From assembly GCA_902775895.1 (NCBI GenBank), contig CACYNO010000004.1:56694-120693 (forward strand): a stretch of DNA of 64,000 nt, given 5' to 3'. Positions 1 to 9,052 of the stretch are shown one piece after another. Position 1 is the first letter of the stretch. Each line of letters starts with the position of its first letter. The notes beneath the pieces were generated by a model, which was not told the DNA's origin, ran no database searches, and saw only the letters and a program-made list of their open reading frames with translations. The translations under genes were made by a program, and so were the position numbers. This stretch comes from an uncultured Lachnospiraceae bacterium. Its GTDB lineage: Bacteria > Bacillota > Clostridia > Lachnospirales > Lachnospiraceae.

Positions 1-192
1 ACGGGAGGTTTTGGCGAGCATGTATGCAGATATGTTGAGGAATCAGAGGTTGACATAAAGGTGCTTCCTATAGCTCTGCCTGATGCTTATATCGAACACG
101 GAAGCGTGAAGATACTCTTTGAAGAATCAGGTATAGATCCTGAGTCTGTAAAGAACAGGGTCATTTCCGAATATAATAATCTTTCAAAATAA
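1..192 (+). CDS. dxs: 1-deoxy-D-xylulose-5-phosphate synthase, C-terminal end (partial)
   Basis: Only the last 63 codons are present; the gene runs off the left edge. The peptide begins TGGFGEHV and carries LPDAYIEHGS, a pattern typical of the third (transketolase C-terminal) domain of DXS, which condenses pyruvate and glyceraldehyde-3-phosphate in the first step of the MEP isoprenoid pathway. It is followed after 11 bp by tlyA, and dxs-tlyA-nadK-argR-recN is a familiar clostridial order, which supports the call. ispF of the same pathway lies at 33876. Confidence 0.85.
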   Translation, partial: TGGFGEHVCRYVEESEVDIKVLPIALPDAYIEHGSVKILFEESGIDPESVKNRVISEYNNLSK

Positions 193-203
193 AGGAAGGA
201 TAA

Positions 204-1016
204 ATGGGAAAAGAACGTTTGGATGTGCTCCTTGTATCAAGGGGGCTTGCAGGATCCAGAGAGAAAGCCAAGGCTTTTATAATGGCGGGAGACGTATATG
301 TTAACGGCCAAAAGGAAGATAAAGCGGGGAGTATGTTTTCGCAGGACTGTGACATAGAAGTAAGGGCGGAGAAGCTGCCATTTGTAAGCCGGGGCGGTCT
401 GAAGCTTGATAAAGCATTGAAAGAATTCGGGATACTTTTGGAGGGAAAAGTTTGTATGGATATCGGGGCTTCAACGGGAGGCTTTACTGATTGCATGCTT
501 CAAAATAATGCGTCCAAGGTCTATGCGGTAGATGTGGGGCACGGTCAGTTCGACTGGAAACTCCGGAATGATGAGAGGGTGGTCTGCATGGAAAGGACCA
601 ATGTAAGGTATCTTAAGCCGGAGGACATACCGGAAAAACTTGATTTTGCAAGTGCCGATGTTTCATTTATTTCACTTACCAAGATACTGGAACCTGTAAA
701 AGAGTTGCTTAAAAGTACAGCAGAGATGGTATGCCTGATAAAACCCCAGTTTGAGGCGGGAAGAGAGCAGGTGGGCAAAAAAGGCGTGGTCAGGGATAAA
801 AAAGTCCACGAAGAGGTTGTTCAAAAAGTATGTGAATATGCCGGGTCTGTCGGCTTGTCTCCCGTGGCATTAAGCTTTTCACCCATCAAGGGTCCTGAAG
901 GAAATATCGAATATCTTGTTTATCTTAAAAAAGCAAGCTCTGATCCTGATATTTTTGATTCAGGAATATCGATAAGTGGTATAGTAGAAGAAGCCCACAA
1001 CAGTTTGAATGTATAA
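204..1016 (+). CDS. tlyA: TlyA family rRNA 2'-O-methyltransferase
   Basis: A 270-residue protein with an N-terminal S4 RNA-binding domain (residues about 1-65, starting GKERLDVLLVSRGLA) and an FtsJ-like SAM-dependent methyltransferase domain with the glycine-rich SAM loop DIGASTGGFTDC near residue 90. Family members 2'-O-methylate cytidines of 16S and/or 23S rRNA and affect capreomycin susceptibility; some have also been described as haemolysins. The start is preceded by AAAGGAAGG with good spacing. It lies between dxs and nadK, probably in one transcript; its stop slightly overlaps the longest nadK reading frame. Confidence 0.93.
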   Translation: MGKERLDVLLVSRGLAGSREKAKAFIMAGDVYVNGQKEDKAGSMFSQDCDIEVRAEKLPFVSRGGLKLDKALKEFGILLEGKVCMDIGASTGGFTDCMLQNNASKVYAVDVGHGQFDWKLRNDERVVCMERTNVRYLKPEDIPEKLDFASADVSFISLTKILEPVKELLKSTAEMVCLIKPQFEAGREQVGKKGVVRDKKVHEEVVQKVCEYAGSVGLSPVALSFSPIKGPEGNIEYLVYLKKASSDPDIFDSGISISGIVEEAHNSLNV

Positions 1017-1029
1017 AGGTGCATACAAA

Positions 1030-1890
1030 ATGGATACAAAACATTTTTTTATAATATCTAATCAATACAAGGATCCCGACGGGGAGATTTCCGGAAAGAT
1101 AAAGGATTACCTTGAATCAAAGGGGATGGAGTGCACGCTGTGGAAACCGAATCCCAACATTAAAAATAAAAAGTATCTCTACACAGATGCGAACGATGTT
1201 CCGGATGATACGGATTGTATCATCGCCCTGGGCGGCGACGGGACAATACTACAGGCATCAAGAGACCTGCATTATCTGAAGATACCTATCCTTGGGATAA
1301 ACATAGGCACGGTAGGTTTCCTTACGGATACAGACCTGGATCTTGCAAACGAGTCTCTGGACAGATATATATCCGGTGAATATGAGATCGCAAAGCGCAT
1401 GATGATATGGGGTGAGATTGTAAGGGACGGCAAGATCGTTTACGACAACTTTGCCCTAAACGAAGCTGTGATAAACAGGAGCGGCGGTCTTAAAGTAATT
1501 GATTTTGATATTTTCGTAAATAATGAATTTCTTAATACCTATTTTGCAGACGGCGTGATAATAACTACGGCTACAGGATCTACGGCTTACTCACTTTCTG
1601 CGGGTGGTCCCATCATCAAGCCGAACGGGAAGATGATGATGATAACGCCCATATGTCCTCATACACTGAATTCCAGAAGTATAATTCTTGATCCGGATGA
1701 TGAGATAGTGATCGAGATCACCGATAAGAAAAAGGTCGGGGAAGGCAAGGAGATAACATTTGACGGAGAGACCAGCTTTAAGCTTGAGACGGGAGATAAG
1801 ATATATATCAGGAGATTCCCGGAGGAGGCTCTCTTCATTAAGACAAATAAGATTAGTTTTTTACAGCGCATAAGACAGTGCTTTGTGTAA
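1030..1890 (+). CDS. nadK: NAD kinase
   Basis: ATP-dependent phosphorylation of NAD+ to NADP+, cytoplasmic. The protein (286 residues from ATG 1030) has the diagnostic ALGGDGTIL motif, followed by GINIGTVGFLTD, and the TTATGSTAYSLSAGGP substrate-binding segment. An upstream ATG at 1009 would add seven residues and overlap tlyA; 1030 is preferred because AAAGGTG lies about 8 bp before it. It lies downstream of tlyA and upstream of argR and recN in the same orientation. Confidence 0.93.
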   Translation: MDTKHFFIISNQYKDPDGEISGKIKDYLESKGMECTLWKPNPNIKNKKYLYTDANDVPDDTDCIIALGGDGTILQASRDLHYLKIPILGINIGTVGFLTDTDLDLANESLDRYISGEYEIAKRMMIWGEIVRDGKIVYDNFALNEAVINRSGGLKVIDFDIFVNNEFLNTYFADGVIITTATGSTAYSLSAGGPIIKPNGKMMMITPICPHTLNSRSIILDPDDEIVIEITDKKKVGEGKEITFDGETSFKLETGDKIYIRRFPEEALFIKTNKISFLQRIRQCFV

Positions 1891-1899
1891 AGGAAAAAA

Positions 1900-2352
1900 A
1901 TGAAAACACAGCGACAAAAGAAGATAATCGAACTTATAGAAAATAATGACATAGAAACCCAGGAGGAGCTGGCACAGGCTCTTCAGGATGCAGGGTACAA
2001 TGTTACCCAGGCAACGGTATCCAGGGATATCCGTGAACTCAAGCTGACAAAGACTTCAACGGACGGAAAACACCAGAAATATGTTGTGTTCAGTCCGGCG
2101 GAGTTTAAGCTTAGTGACAAATATGTAAACGTATTAAAAGAAGGATTTTTGTCAATGGATACCGCAAAGAATCTCCTTGTGATAAGGACTGTTTCAGGCA
2201 TGGCTATGGCGGTCTGTGCGGCGATAGACGCCCTTGAATTTGAAGAGGAGATAGGCTCCATTGCGGGAGATGACACCATTATGCTTGCTGCAAAAGACGA
2301 TGATGATGCAGTAAGCCTGATGGACAAGATAAACAAAGTGATCAAAAAATAG
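1900..2352 (+). CDS. argR: Arginine repressor ArgR/AhrC
   Basis: 150 residues, the usual ArgR length. The N-terminal winged helix-turn-helix (residues 1-70) includes TQATVSRDIREL, the recognition-helix segment of the family. The C-terminal oligomerisation and arginine-binding domain ends with GSIAGDDTIMLAAKDDDDA, matching the GTIAGDDTI arginine-binding signature. Controls arginine biosynthesis and catabolism genes. It starts 9 bp after nadK and is followed 10 bp later by recN; this placement next to recN is conserved in Firmicutes. Confidence 0.95.
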   Translation: MKTQRQKKIIELIENNDIETQEELAQALQDAGYNVTQATVSRDIRELKLTKTSTDGKHQKYVVFSPAEFKLSDKYVNVLKEGFLSMDTAKNLLVIRTVSGMAMAVCAAIDALEFEEEIGSIAGDDTIMLAAKDDDDAVSLMDKINKVIKK

Positions 2353-2362
2353 CAGGAGAAAA

Positions 2363-4054
2363 ATGTTAACCAATCTGTATGTAAAAAACATGGCTCTAAT
2401 AGATGAGGCTGATATTGACTTTGAAAACGGTCTGACAGTCCTAACGGGAGAGACGGGAGCCGGAAAATCAATAATTCTTGACTCACTTGCCATTGCTTTG
2501 GGACTTAAAAATCCGGGGGAGATGCTAAGGGAAAACGCCGAACCGGCTCTGGCACAGGTGAGTTTTTATTTTTCAGACAGTGATCTTTCAGAAAAGATCC
2601 GGGATATTTTAGAAGAAGATCTGCCGGATGGCGATCTGATCATTCAACGGAAAATTCTTTCCGGACGTTCACAGTTTAAGATAAACGGAATAAACGTAAA
2701 TGCGGCGCAGGTCAGGGAAATAGGACCTCTCCTGCTGGATCTTCATGCCCAGAGAGATAATCTGAGGCTCCTGAAGGAAGAAAACCAGCTTGAACTGGTG
2801 GACTGTTTTTGCTCTGATGAACTTTCAAAGAATAAAGAGATCCTGTCCGGGAAATATTCGGATTATATCAGGATAAAAAAAGAACTGGCAAGTCTGGGCA
2901 GCGACGACAGGGAAAGAGAAAGGGAAGCTGATCTCCTGAGTTTTGAGGTAAACGAACTTGAAAGCGCTGCGCTAAAGCCCGGTGAAGACGAAGAGTTAGA
3001 GGAGAGGTTTTTAAAAATACAAAATCTCCAAAAGATAAAAGAAGGACTTAGCAGTGCTTTGGAGCATATCTCTTACGGTAACGGTAATGCTTCTGATTCC
3101 ATAGGAGAGGCAAGAAGGGTACTTGGAAATGTGGAAAGCTTTGATCCGGAACTGGCAAGGATAAATGAGGTGCTTGGCGATGCAGAGGGTATAATAAACG
3201 ACTGCATAAGGGATATGTCTTCTTATGCAGATTCTTCCGATTCATCTGATGAAGAGTATTACGAGATAAGCGAAAGATTAAACATATATAACCGTTTGAA
3301 AAGTAAATTTAATACGGACACAGCCGGGCTTTTGAATGTTCTTGACGAGAAAAAGAAGCGGCTTGAGATCATCAGTGACTTTGATAATGCGAAGGTAGAG
3401 CTGGAAGGGCAGATCAAAGCGCTTGAGAAAGAGATGACAGAGATTTGCAAAAAAGTAACAGCTGAACGTGAAAAGACAGCGGAAAGACTGGGCAAAGAGA
3501 TAGCAGAAGCGGCAAAGGATCTGAACTTCAATGATGTCAGATTTAAGATAAGTATAGAGCCCGCAGGGGAATTTGGCGAAAACGGAGCAGATAAAGCCCG
3601 TTTTCTGATATCCGTTAATCCCGGTGAAGAACTAAAAGCCTTAAACAAAGTGGCTTCAGGTGGCGAACTTTCCCGCATAATGCTTGCGGTAAAGACGGTC
3701 ACGGCGCAGGAGGACGGAGTAGAGACTCTTATCTTTGATGAGATAGACACGGGTATAAGCGGAAGGACTGCGCAAAAGACTGCTGAAAAGATGGCTTTGT
3801 TATCTGATGACAGACAGATCATCTGTATAACACACCTGCCCCAGATCGCAGCCATGGGGGATTATCATTTTCTGATCGAAAAAAGTGTTGAGAACAACAG
3901 AAGCATTACCGATATCAAACGCCTTGAAGATGAGGAGAGCGTGGATGAATTGTCCCGTCTTCTTGGTGGCGGCGAGATCACTGACAATGTCCGGGGAAAT
4001 GCACGGGAAATGAAAAATATGGCAAATGAATATAAAAAAGAGAATCGCTCATAA
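2363..4054 (+). CDS. recN: DNA repair ATPase RecN
   Basis: An SMC-like ATPase of 563 residues acting in double-strand break repair. The N-terminal half-nucleotide-binding domain has Walker A GETGAGKS at about residues 30-37; a long charged coiled-coil region follows (about 160-370, with a weak middle break); the C-terminal half has the ABC signature VASGGELSRIML and Walker B TLIFDEIDTGISG, then the H-loop region ITHLPQIAAM. Start preceded by GCAGGAGAAAA. Final gene of the dxs-tlyA-nadK-argR-recN block. Confidence 0.96.
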   Translation: MLTNLYVKNMALIDEADIDFENGLTVLTGETGAGKSIILDSLAIALGLKNPGEMLRENAEPALAQVSFYFSDSDLSEKIRDILEEDLPDGDLIIQRKILSGRSQFKINGINVNAAQVREIGPLLLDLHAQRDNLRLLKEENQLELVDCFCSDELSKNKEILSGKYSDYIRIKKELASLGSDDREREREADLLSFEVNELESAALKPGEDEELEERFLKIQNLQKIKEGLSSALEHISYGNGNASDSIGEARRVLGNVESFDPELARINEVLGDAEGIINDCIRDMSSYADSSDSSDEEYYEISERLNIYNRLKSKFNTDTAGLLNVLDEKKKRLEIISDFDNAKVELEGQIKALEKEMTEICKKVTAEREKTAERLGKEIAEAAKDLNFNDVRFKISIEPAGEFGENGADKARFLISVNPGEELKALNKVASGGELSRIMLAVKTVTAQEDGVETLIFDEIDTGISGRTAQKTAEKMALLSDDRQIICITHLPQIAAMGDYHFLIEKSVENNRSITDIKRLEDEESVDELSRLLGGGEITDNVRGNAREMKNMANEYKKENRS

Positions 4055-4099
4055 AATACAAAGATTTTATTAAATTTCAATCAAAAAATGTGATTTATG

Positions 4100-4128
4100 T
4101 TGAAATAGAAAAAGTGTACAATTATAAT
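4100..4128 (+). promoter_or_regulatory. Sigma-A-type promoter for the NlpC/P60 gene
   Basis: TTGAAA at 4100-4105 and a perfect TATAAT at 4123-4128 are separated by 17 bp in an AT-rich gap of 123 bp between recN and the hydrolase gene, whose ATG is at 4178 with AAAAGGATC upstream. Confidence 0.7.
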
Positions 4129-4177
4129 GTTTAAGATTGTAACATATTTGTAATATTTTAAAAGGATCATTTATTTC

Positions 4178-5398
4178 ATGAAGAGAAAAAACACCAGATT
4201 TCTTAAAGCGATAGGGATAGCGGCGGCTACGGTGGCCGTATGTGTAACTCCGGTCATCGCAGATGAAGTTTCGGATCTGGAAAATGAAAAAAATAAGATA
4301 GAGTCCGAGGTTAACAGTCTTGAAGCACAGCTGACGGAAATTCTGACCGACATTGATAAAATGGAGGAAAAGGCTGCTAAGCTGGGAGATGATATCGATC
4401 AGGGAAAAGATGATCTCGAGGCTGCTGAGGAAAAACAGGCAGGTCAGTATGCGGACATGAAGCTTCGTGTGCAGTATATGTATGAAAATAACGAATCTAA
4501 TGTGGCGGATATCTTTCTTTCTTCCGAGAGCTTTACCGATGCTCTGAATAAAACAGAGTACGTTCAGAGGATATATGAATATGACCGCAGTGAACTTGAA
4601 GAGCTGGATAAGACTACAAAAGAGATCCAGTCTATAAATGCAAAGCTGGAGTCTGATCTTGCTGAACTGGAAAAGCAGCAGGAAGAAGCCCTTGCAAAAC
4701 AGGACGAACTGGATAAGCTGATAGAATCAAAGCAGTCTGAAGTTTCCGACCTTGACCAGCGTATAGCAAAGGTTCAGGAAGAGATCGCAAGAAAGGCTGC
4801 AGAGGAAGAGGCAAGAAGGCTTGCCGAACTTGAAAGACAGGCGGCAGAGGAAGCACAGTCCGGAGGGGATAACGGTACTTCTCAAAACACCGGTTCCGGA
4901 AATAACAATCCTTCAGGAAATAATACGGGAAATACTTCTTCCGGCAGCGTAAATCAGTCTTCATCAGGCCAGGCCAGATCCGGCAATAATAATAACCAGA
5001 CCCAGAAAAAGTCTGGTAACAACAATAATAATAACCAGCAGCCTGCACCTTCATCATCAGGCAAAGGATCATCTATTGTTAGCACAGCGTATAACTACAT
5101 CGGAGTTCCTTATGTTTACGGCGGATCAAGCCCGAGAGGCTTTGACTGTTCAGGTCTTGTTCAGTATGTCTACAGACAAAACGGCATAAGCCTTCCCAGG
5201 ACATCAGGTTCCCAGGCGGGGGTAGGACGGGGAGTTTCCCTTTCAAATGCCCAGCCGGGAGATATAGTATGTTATCCGGGTCATGTAGCCATCTATATAG
5301 GCGGAGGAAAGGTTATCCATGCGCCTTATCCGGGAAGAAGAGTGGAAGTTGCAAATGCAAACATGATGAGAATAACCACGGTACGCCGTGTGGTATAA
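4178..5398 (+). CDS. Secreted coiled-coil NlpC/P60 peptidoglycan hydrolase
   Basis: 406 residues. A signal peptide (about 1-28, ending PVIADE) is followed by a long coiled coil (about 30-225) of the PcsB/CwlO type, then a low-complexity Asn/Ser/Gly/Gln-rich linker (about 226-290), then a C-terminal NlpC/P60 domain. The catalytic triad is visible: Cys324 in FDCSGLV, His369 in PGHVAIYIG and His381 in VIHAP. Such enzymes cut peptide stems (D,L-endopeptidase) during growth or division and are usually held in check by FtsEX or similar through the coiled coil; no ftsEX is next to it here. It is monocistronic, with its own promoter and terminator. Confidence 0.9.
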   Translation: MKRKNTRFLKAIGIAAATVAVCVTPVIADEVSDLENEKNKIESEVNSLEAQLTEILTDIDKMEEKAAKLGDDIDQGKDDLEAAEEKQAGQYADMKLRVQYMYENNESNVADIFLSSESFTDALNKTEYVQRIYEYDRSELEELDKTTKEIQSINAKLESDLAELEKQQEEALAKQDELDKLIESKQSEVSDLDQRIAKVQEEIARKAAEEEARRLAELERQAAEEAQSGGDNGTSQNTGSGNNNPSGNNTGNTSSGSVNQSSSGQARSGNNNNQTQKKSGNNNNNNQQPAPSSSGKGSSIVSTAYNYIGVPYVYGGSSPRGFDCSGLVQYVYRQNGISLPRTSGSQAGVGRGVSLSNAQPGDIVCYPGHVAIYIGGGKVIHAPYPGRRVEVANANMMRITTVRRVV

Positions 5399-5433
5399 AA
5401 AAAGTCCTTACATTTTGTTGTAAGGACTTTTTT
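5398..5433. terminator. Bidirectional rho-independent terminator
   Basis: A near-perfect 15-bp stem (AAAAAAGTCCTTACA with its complement) and short loop, with A-run on one side and T-run on the other. It ends the hydrolase gene on the + strand and tRNA-Leu on the - strand. Confidence 0.85.
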
Positions 5434-5435
5434 GA

Positions 5436-5519
5436 TGCAGATGGTGGGACTTGAACCCACACGATGTTGCCACCGGCAGATTTTGAGTCTGCTGCGTCTG
5501 CCAATTCCGCCACATCTGC
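5436..5519 (-). tRNA. tRNA-Leu (anticodon CAA)
   Basis: An 84-nt class II tRNA read on the minus strand. Acceptor stem GCAGATG/CATCTGC, discriminator A, D-arm GGCGGAATTGGCAGACG, anticodon stem GCAGA/TCTGC with loop CTCAAAA (anticodon CAA), a variable arm, and T-arm GTGGGTTCAAGTCCCAC. CCA is not encoded. Reads UUG codons. Confidence 0.96.
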
Positions 5520-5530
5520 GCACTTTGCAT

Positions 5531-5559
5531 AGTTTATCACAGGGTATTTTAAAAATCAA
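5531..5559 (-). promoter_or_regulatory. Promoter of tRNA-Leu(CAA)
   Basis: On the minus strand, TTGATT (complement of 5554-5559) and TAAACT (complement of 5531-5536) are 17 bp apart, about 12 bp upstream of the tRNA 5' end. Confidence 0.55.
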
Positions 5560-5595
5560 ATCCTGACCTATGGGGGGTATGGGCATGTTTTTCCC

Positions 5596-5624
5596 GTGAC
5601 ACCTGCTTAAAATGGGGCTATAAT
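5596..5624 (+). promoter_or_regulatory. Promoter of the polA operon
   Basis: GTGACA at 5596-5601, 17-bp spacer, perfect TATAAT at 5619-5624; transcription would start some 25 bp before the polA ATG at 5656. Confidence 0.65.
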
Positions 5625-5655
5625 AAAACGAAAAAAGATAAAGGTCACAGAATAT

Positions 5656-8307
5656 ATGAATAAATTAATGCTCGTGGACGGACACAGTATATTGAACAGG
5701 GCTTACTACGGATTGCCGCCGCTTACAAGCCCGGACGGCACGCCGACAGGCGCATTGTACGGTTTCCTGAATATTTTGTTTAAGTTTCTGGATGAGGAAA
5801 AGCCGGATGCTTTAGCCGTGGCATTTGATGTGTCGGCACCAACCTTCAGACATGAGAAATATAAAGAGTATAAGGGTACAAGAAAGCCTATGGATCCGGA
5901 CTTAAAGGTTCAGGTTCCTCTTATAAAAGAGATACTTGAGGCTATGAATGTAGCCATCGTAGAAAAGCCCGGATGGGAAGCTGATGATATAATCGGCACA
6001 TTGTCCAAGAAATATTCAAAAGATGGTAACCCGGTAACCATTGTCTCCGGGGATAAGGATCTGCTCCAGCTGGTGGACGAAAACATCACCATGAAGAACC
6101 CGAAGACCAGCAGAGGACAGACTACGGTGGTAAATTACACACCGGAGGATGTCATTGAAGAATACGGAGTGACGCCCCATGAATTTATTCTTTTAAAAGC
6201 TATAATGGGGGATACTTCCGATAACATACCGGGGGTAAAAGGTATAGGACCAAAGACCGCGGCTCCTATTGTTGCAAAGTATCACACCCTTGATGAAGTT
6301 ATTGCCCACATAGACGATCTGTCTTCGGCGTCTGTGAAAAAGAAAATGGCAGAAGGCGTCGACTCCATGAAGTTAAGCTATTTTCTGGCAGAGATAGATA
6401 CTAATGTAGATCTTGACTTTGACCCTGAAAAAGCAGGACTGGATAATATATTTAACGACCGCTCCTATGAGCTGTTTAAGAAATACAACTTTAAAACCAT
6501 ACTGGGACGGTTTTCAGATACTCCGCCGCCTAAAGAAGTGAAGCTTCCGGAAACGGTTTTTGTAAAGGACAAAGGGAAAGCCGGGGAAGTGCTTGATGAG
6601 GCAAAGGATGTTTTAAGAAAAGAAGGTTGTGTAGGGCTGTCCGTTTATAAGATGTTAAAGGAAGAAAACATCATGGCATTTCTTGCGGGAGAGATGCCCA
6701 AAGACGTGGCAGTATGTACGGGAGAGGACAGGCTTTACCTGATCAGTATGTCTTCTGACATAGACGGCGTTTTCTTGAGAGAGTTTATCCTTGAACTGGT
6801 AAAAGAGAAAAAGGGAAAGATTTATTTCAATGATGTTAAGTCACTGGCGAAGATATTTAATGATGAGCCGGGATTGATCCAAAGGGTTTCGGATGTTGCG
6901 CTAACCGCATATCTTATAAATCCCATCCCGGGAAAGTACCTTTACTGTGATATAGCCTTTGAGCATATGAATATGCAGCTTCCCGATGAAAAAGAGCTTA
7001 AGAAAGAGCCTGAAAAAATGACGGATCTTGATGCCTGGGTATCTTTTATTGCGGGAGATAAACTTCTGGAAAAAGTCGGACAGATGGATATGATGAATAT
7101 CCTGAGGGACATGGAAGAACCCCTTACAACCGTGCTTTCCTCGATGGAATACTACGGTATAAAAGTTGACAGGGATGCGCTGAAAAGTTACGGAGAAAGT
7201 CTTGGTGCGAGGATAGAGGAACTCAGTGACAGTATAAAGGAAAAAGCCGGGGAAGATTTTAATATTAATTCCACTAAAGCCCTGGGAAGTATCTTGTTTG
7301 AAAAATTACAGCTTCCCCACGGAAAAAAGACAAAAACGGGATATTCCACAGCGGCTGAGGTTTTGGAAGAACTGGCGCCTGAACACCCCATAGCAGGGGA
7401 CATACTTGAGTACAGGACCCTTACCAAATTAAAATCCACTTATGCAGATGGTCTGGCTGATTTTATAGAAGAAGACGGAAGGATACACGGAGATTTTAAT
7501 CAGACGGTAACGGCGACGGGACGTCTTTCCAGTGCTAATCCCAACCTGCAGAATATTCCGGTACGCATGGATATCGGACGTCAGATCAGAAAAGTATTTA
7601 TTCCTGAGGAGGGCTTTTTGTTTTTGGATGCGGACTACTCCCAGATAGAGCTGAGACTCCTGGCGCATATGTCGGGAGATGAAAAGCTTATAGAAGCATA
7701 CAAGTCGTCCGAAGACATTCACGCGATCACGGCATCACAGGTTTTCGGAGTTCCTTTGGATGAAGTGACGCCTTTGCAGCGTCGTAATGCAAAGGCTGTG
7801 AATTTCGGGATAATATACGGTATCAGCTCATTCGGACTGGGAAGGGATCTGAGTATTTCGGTAAGTGAGGCAAAGCAATATATAGAAAACTATTTTAAAA
7901 CCTATCCCGGGATAAAAGATTTCCTTGACGGACTGGTGGCATCAGCAAAGAAGAAAGGATATTCCGAGACAATTTACGGAAGACGTCGTCCTATCCCCGA
8001 GTTGAAGAATAAGAATTTCATGACCCGTTCATTCGGCGAGAGGGTTGCCATGAACGCGCCGATCCAGGGAAGTGCAGCGGATATCATGAAGATTGCCATG
8101 CTGAAGATATATGAAAGAATAAAAACCGCTGATCTTAAATCAAGACTTCTGCTCCAGGTGCATGACGAGGTTTTGGTAGAGACTGCGGTCGAAGAAAAAG
8201 AAGAAGTCAGGAAGATAATCAAAGAGTCCATGGAAGGTGCGGCAAAACTGAAGGTACCCCTTACTGCGGATGTAAATGAAGGAAACAACTGGTACGAAGC
8301 TCATTAG
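5656..8307 (+). CDS. polA: DNA polymerase I
   Basis: 883 residues. Domain order: 5'-3' flap exonuclease (about 1-290, with GDKDLLQLV and GVKGIGPKTA helix-hairpin-helix), a central 3'-5' exonuclease-like fold (about 300-470), and the family A polymerase domain (about 480-883) with motif A DADYSQIELR near residue 658, motif B RRNAKAVNFGIIYG and motif C LQVHDEV. The central domain lacks the DxE acidic residues of proofreading (the expected position reads GLSVYKM), so, as in Bacillus Pol I, proofreading is probably lost. Okazaki fragment processing and repair. First gene of polA-coaE-yycJ. Confidence 0.97.
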   Translation: MNKLMLVDGHSILNRAYYGLPPLTSPDGTPTGALYGFLNILFKFLDEEKPDALAVAFDVSAPTFRHEKYKEYKGTRKPMDPDLKVQVPLIKEILEAMNVAIVEKPGWEADDIIGTLSKKYSKDGNPVTIVSGDKDLLQLVDENITMKNPKTSRGQTTVVNYTPEDVIEEYGVTPHEFILLKAIMGDTSDNIPGVKGIGPKTAAPIVAKYHTLDEVIAHIDDLSSASVKKKMAEGVDSMKLSYFLAEIDTNVDLDFDPEKAGLDNIFNDRSYELFKKYNFKTILGRFSDTPPPKEVKLPETVFVKDKGKAGEVLDEAKDVLRKEGCVGLSVYKMLKEENIMAFLAGEMPKDVAVCTGEDRLYLISMSSDIDGVFLREFILELVKEKKGKIYFNDVKSLAKIFNDEPGLIQRVSDVALTAYLINPIPGKYLYCDIAFEHMNMQLPDEKELKKEPEKMTDLDAWVSFIAGDKLLEKVGQMDMMNILRDMEEPLTTVLSSMEYYGIKVDRDALKSYGESLGARIEELSDSIKEKAGEDFNINSTKALGSILFEKLQLPHGKKTKTGYSTAAEVLEELAPEHPIAGDILEYRTLTKLKSTYADGLADFIEEDGRIHGDFNQTVTATGRLSSANPNLQNIPVRMDIGRQIRKVFIPEEGFLFLDADYSQIELRLLAHMSGDEKLIEAYKSSEDIHAITASQVFGVPLDEVTPLQRRNAKAVNFGIIYGISSFGLGRDLSISVSEAKQYIENYFKTYPGIKDFLDGLVASAKKKGYSETIYGRRRPIPELKNKNFMTRSFGERVAMNAPIQGSAADIMKIAMLKIYERIKTADLKSRLLLQVHDEVLVETAVEEKEEVRKIIKESMEGAAKLKVPLTADVNEGNNWYEAH

Positions 8308-8320
8308 CGAGGTGAATCAT

Positions 8321-9001
8321 ATGAAGATAATAGGCATAACGGGAAAGATAGGAGCAGGTAAGAGCAAGCTTTTGGAGAGGGTGTCTTCAAAAGAGGGTAC
8401 GGCATTTGCGATTGCGGATGAAGTGTCACATGAACTGATAAAAAAAGATAACGTAGGTTACAATAAACTTTTAGAGGTGTTCGGAGATGAGATACTGGAC
8501 AGCTCCGGGGAGATAGATAAAAAACTCTTATCGGATATTATTTTTTCAGATGACAAGAAAAGGATCGTGGTAAACAGTATTCTTCATCCTGCGGTGAAAA
8601 ATGAGATCATTGATGATATGTCCGTGAAAGAAAAAGAAGGATACAAATGCTACTTTGTTGAATCTGCCATACTCATGGAGGCGCATTTTGACGTGTTCTG
8701 TGACGAGATATGGTATGTGTACGCGGACAGGGATTTCAGGAAAGAAAGGGTGACTGCTAACAGGAACATATCACCTGAAAAGTTTGATATCATCGATGGT
8801 TGTCAAAGGGACTATGAGATGATCAAAGGTGAATACATGGAACTGGAAGTGCCATTTGGTGTTGATCTTCTTGATGATACAGAGGAGGTGCATCTTTACA
8901 AGGGAAAACCCATGTGGATAAAATTCGATAACAGCAAGGACCTTTTACTAAAGGACGAATTTGATCCTATCATGGAAGCCGTGATCGAAAGCAGGCTTTA
9001 A
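8321..9001 (+). CDS. coaE: Dephospho-CoA kinase
   Basis: Last step of coenzyme A synthesis: ATP-dependent 3'-phosphorylation of dephospho-CoA. The protein from ATG 8321 is 226 residues and begins MKIIGITGKIGAGKSKL, a P-loop slightly altered from the usual GGIGSGKS. The family segments KLLEVFGDEILD and NSILHPAVKNEI follow. An in-frame upstream extension to 8276 would overlap polA; GAGGTG about 8 bp before 8321 decides the start. The C-terminal part (VPFGVDLLDDTEEVHLYKGKP region) is more divergent than usual. Confidence 0.85.
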   Translation: MKIIGITGKIGAGKSKLLERVSSKEGTAFAIADEVSHELIKKDNVGYNKLLEVFGDEILDSSGEIDKKLLSDIIFSDDKKRIVVNSILHPAVKNEIIDDMSVKEKEGYKCYFVESAILMEAHFDVFCDEIWYVYADRDFRKERVTANRNISPEKFDIIDGCQRDYEMIKGEYMELEVPFGVDLLDDTEEVHLYKGKPMWIKFDNSKDLLLKDEFDPIMEAVIESRL

Positions 9002-9052
9002 GTTGCACCCATTGTTGATATCTGATACTATTGCACGTATTGAGGTGTTTTT

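Noticed and set aside
4632-5072. 146-codon minus-strand ORF inside the NlpC/P60 gene
   Set aside because: Antisense of the Asn/Gly-rich linker and coiled coil; no RBS and no recognisable domain.
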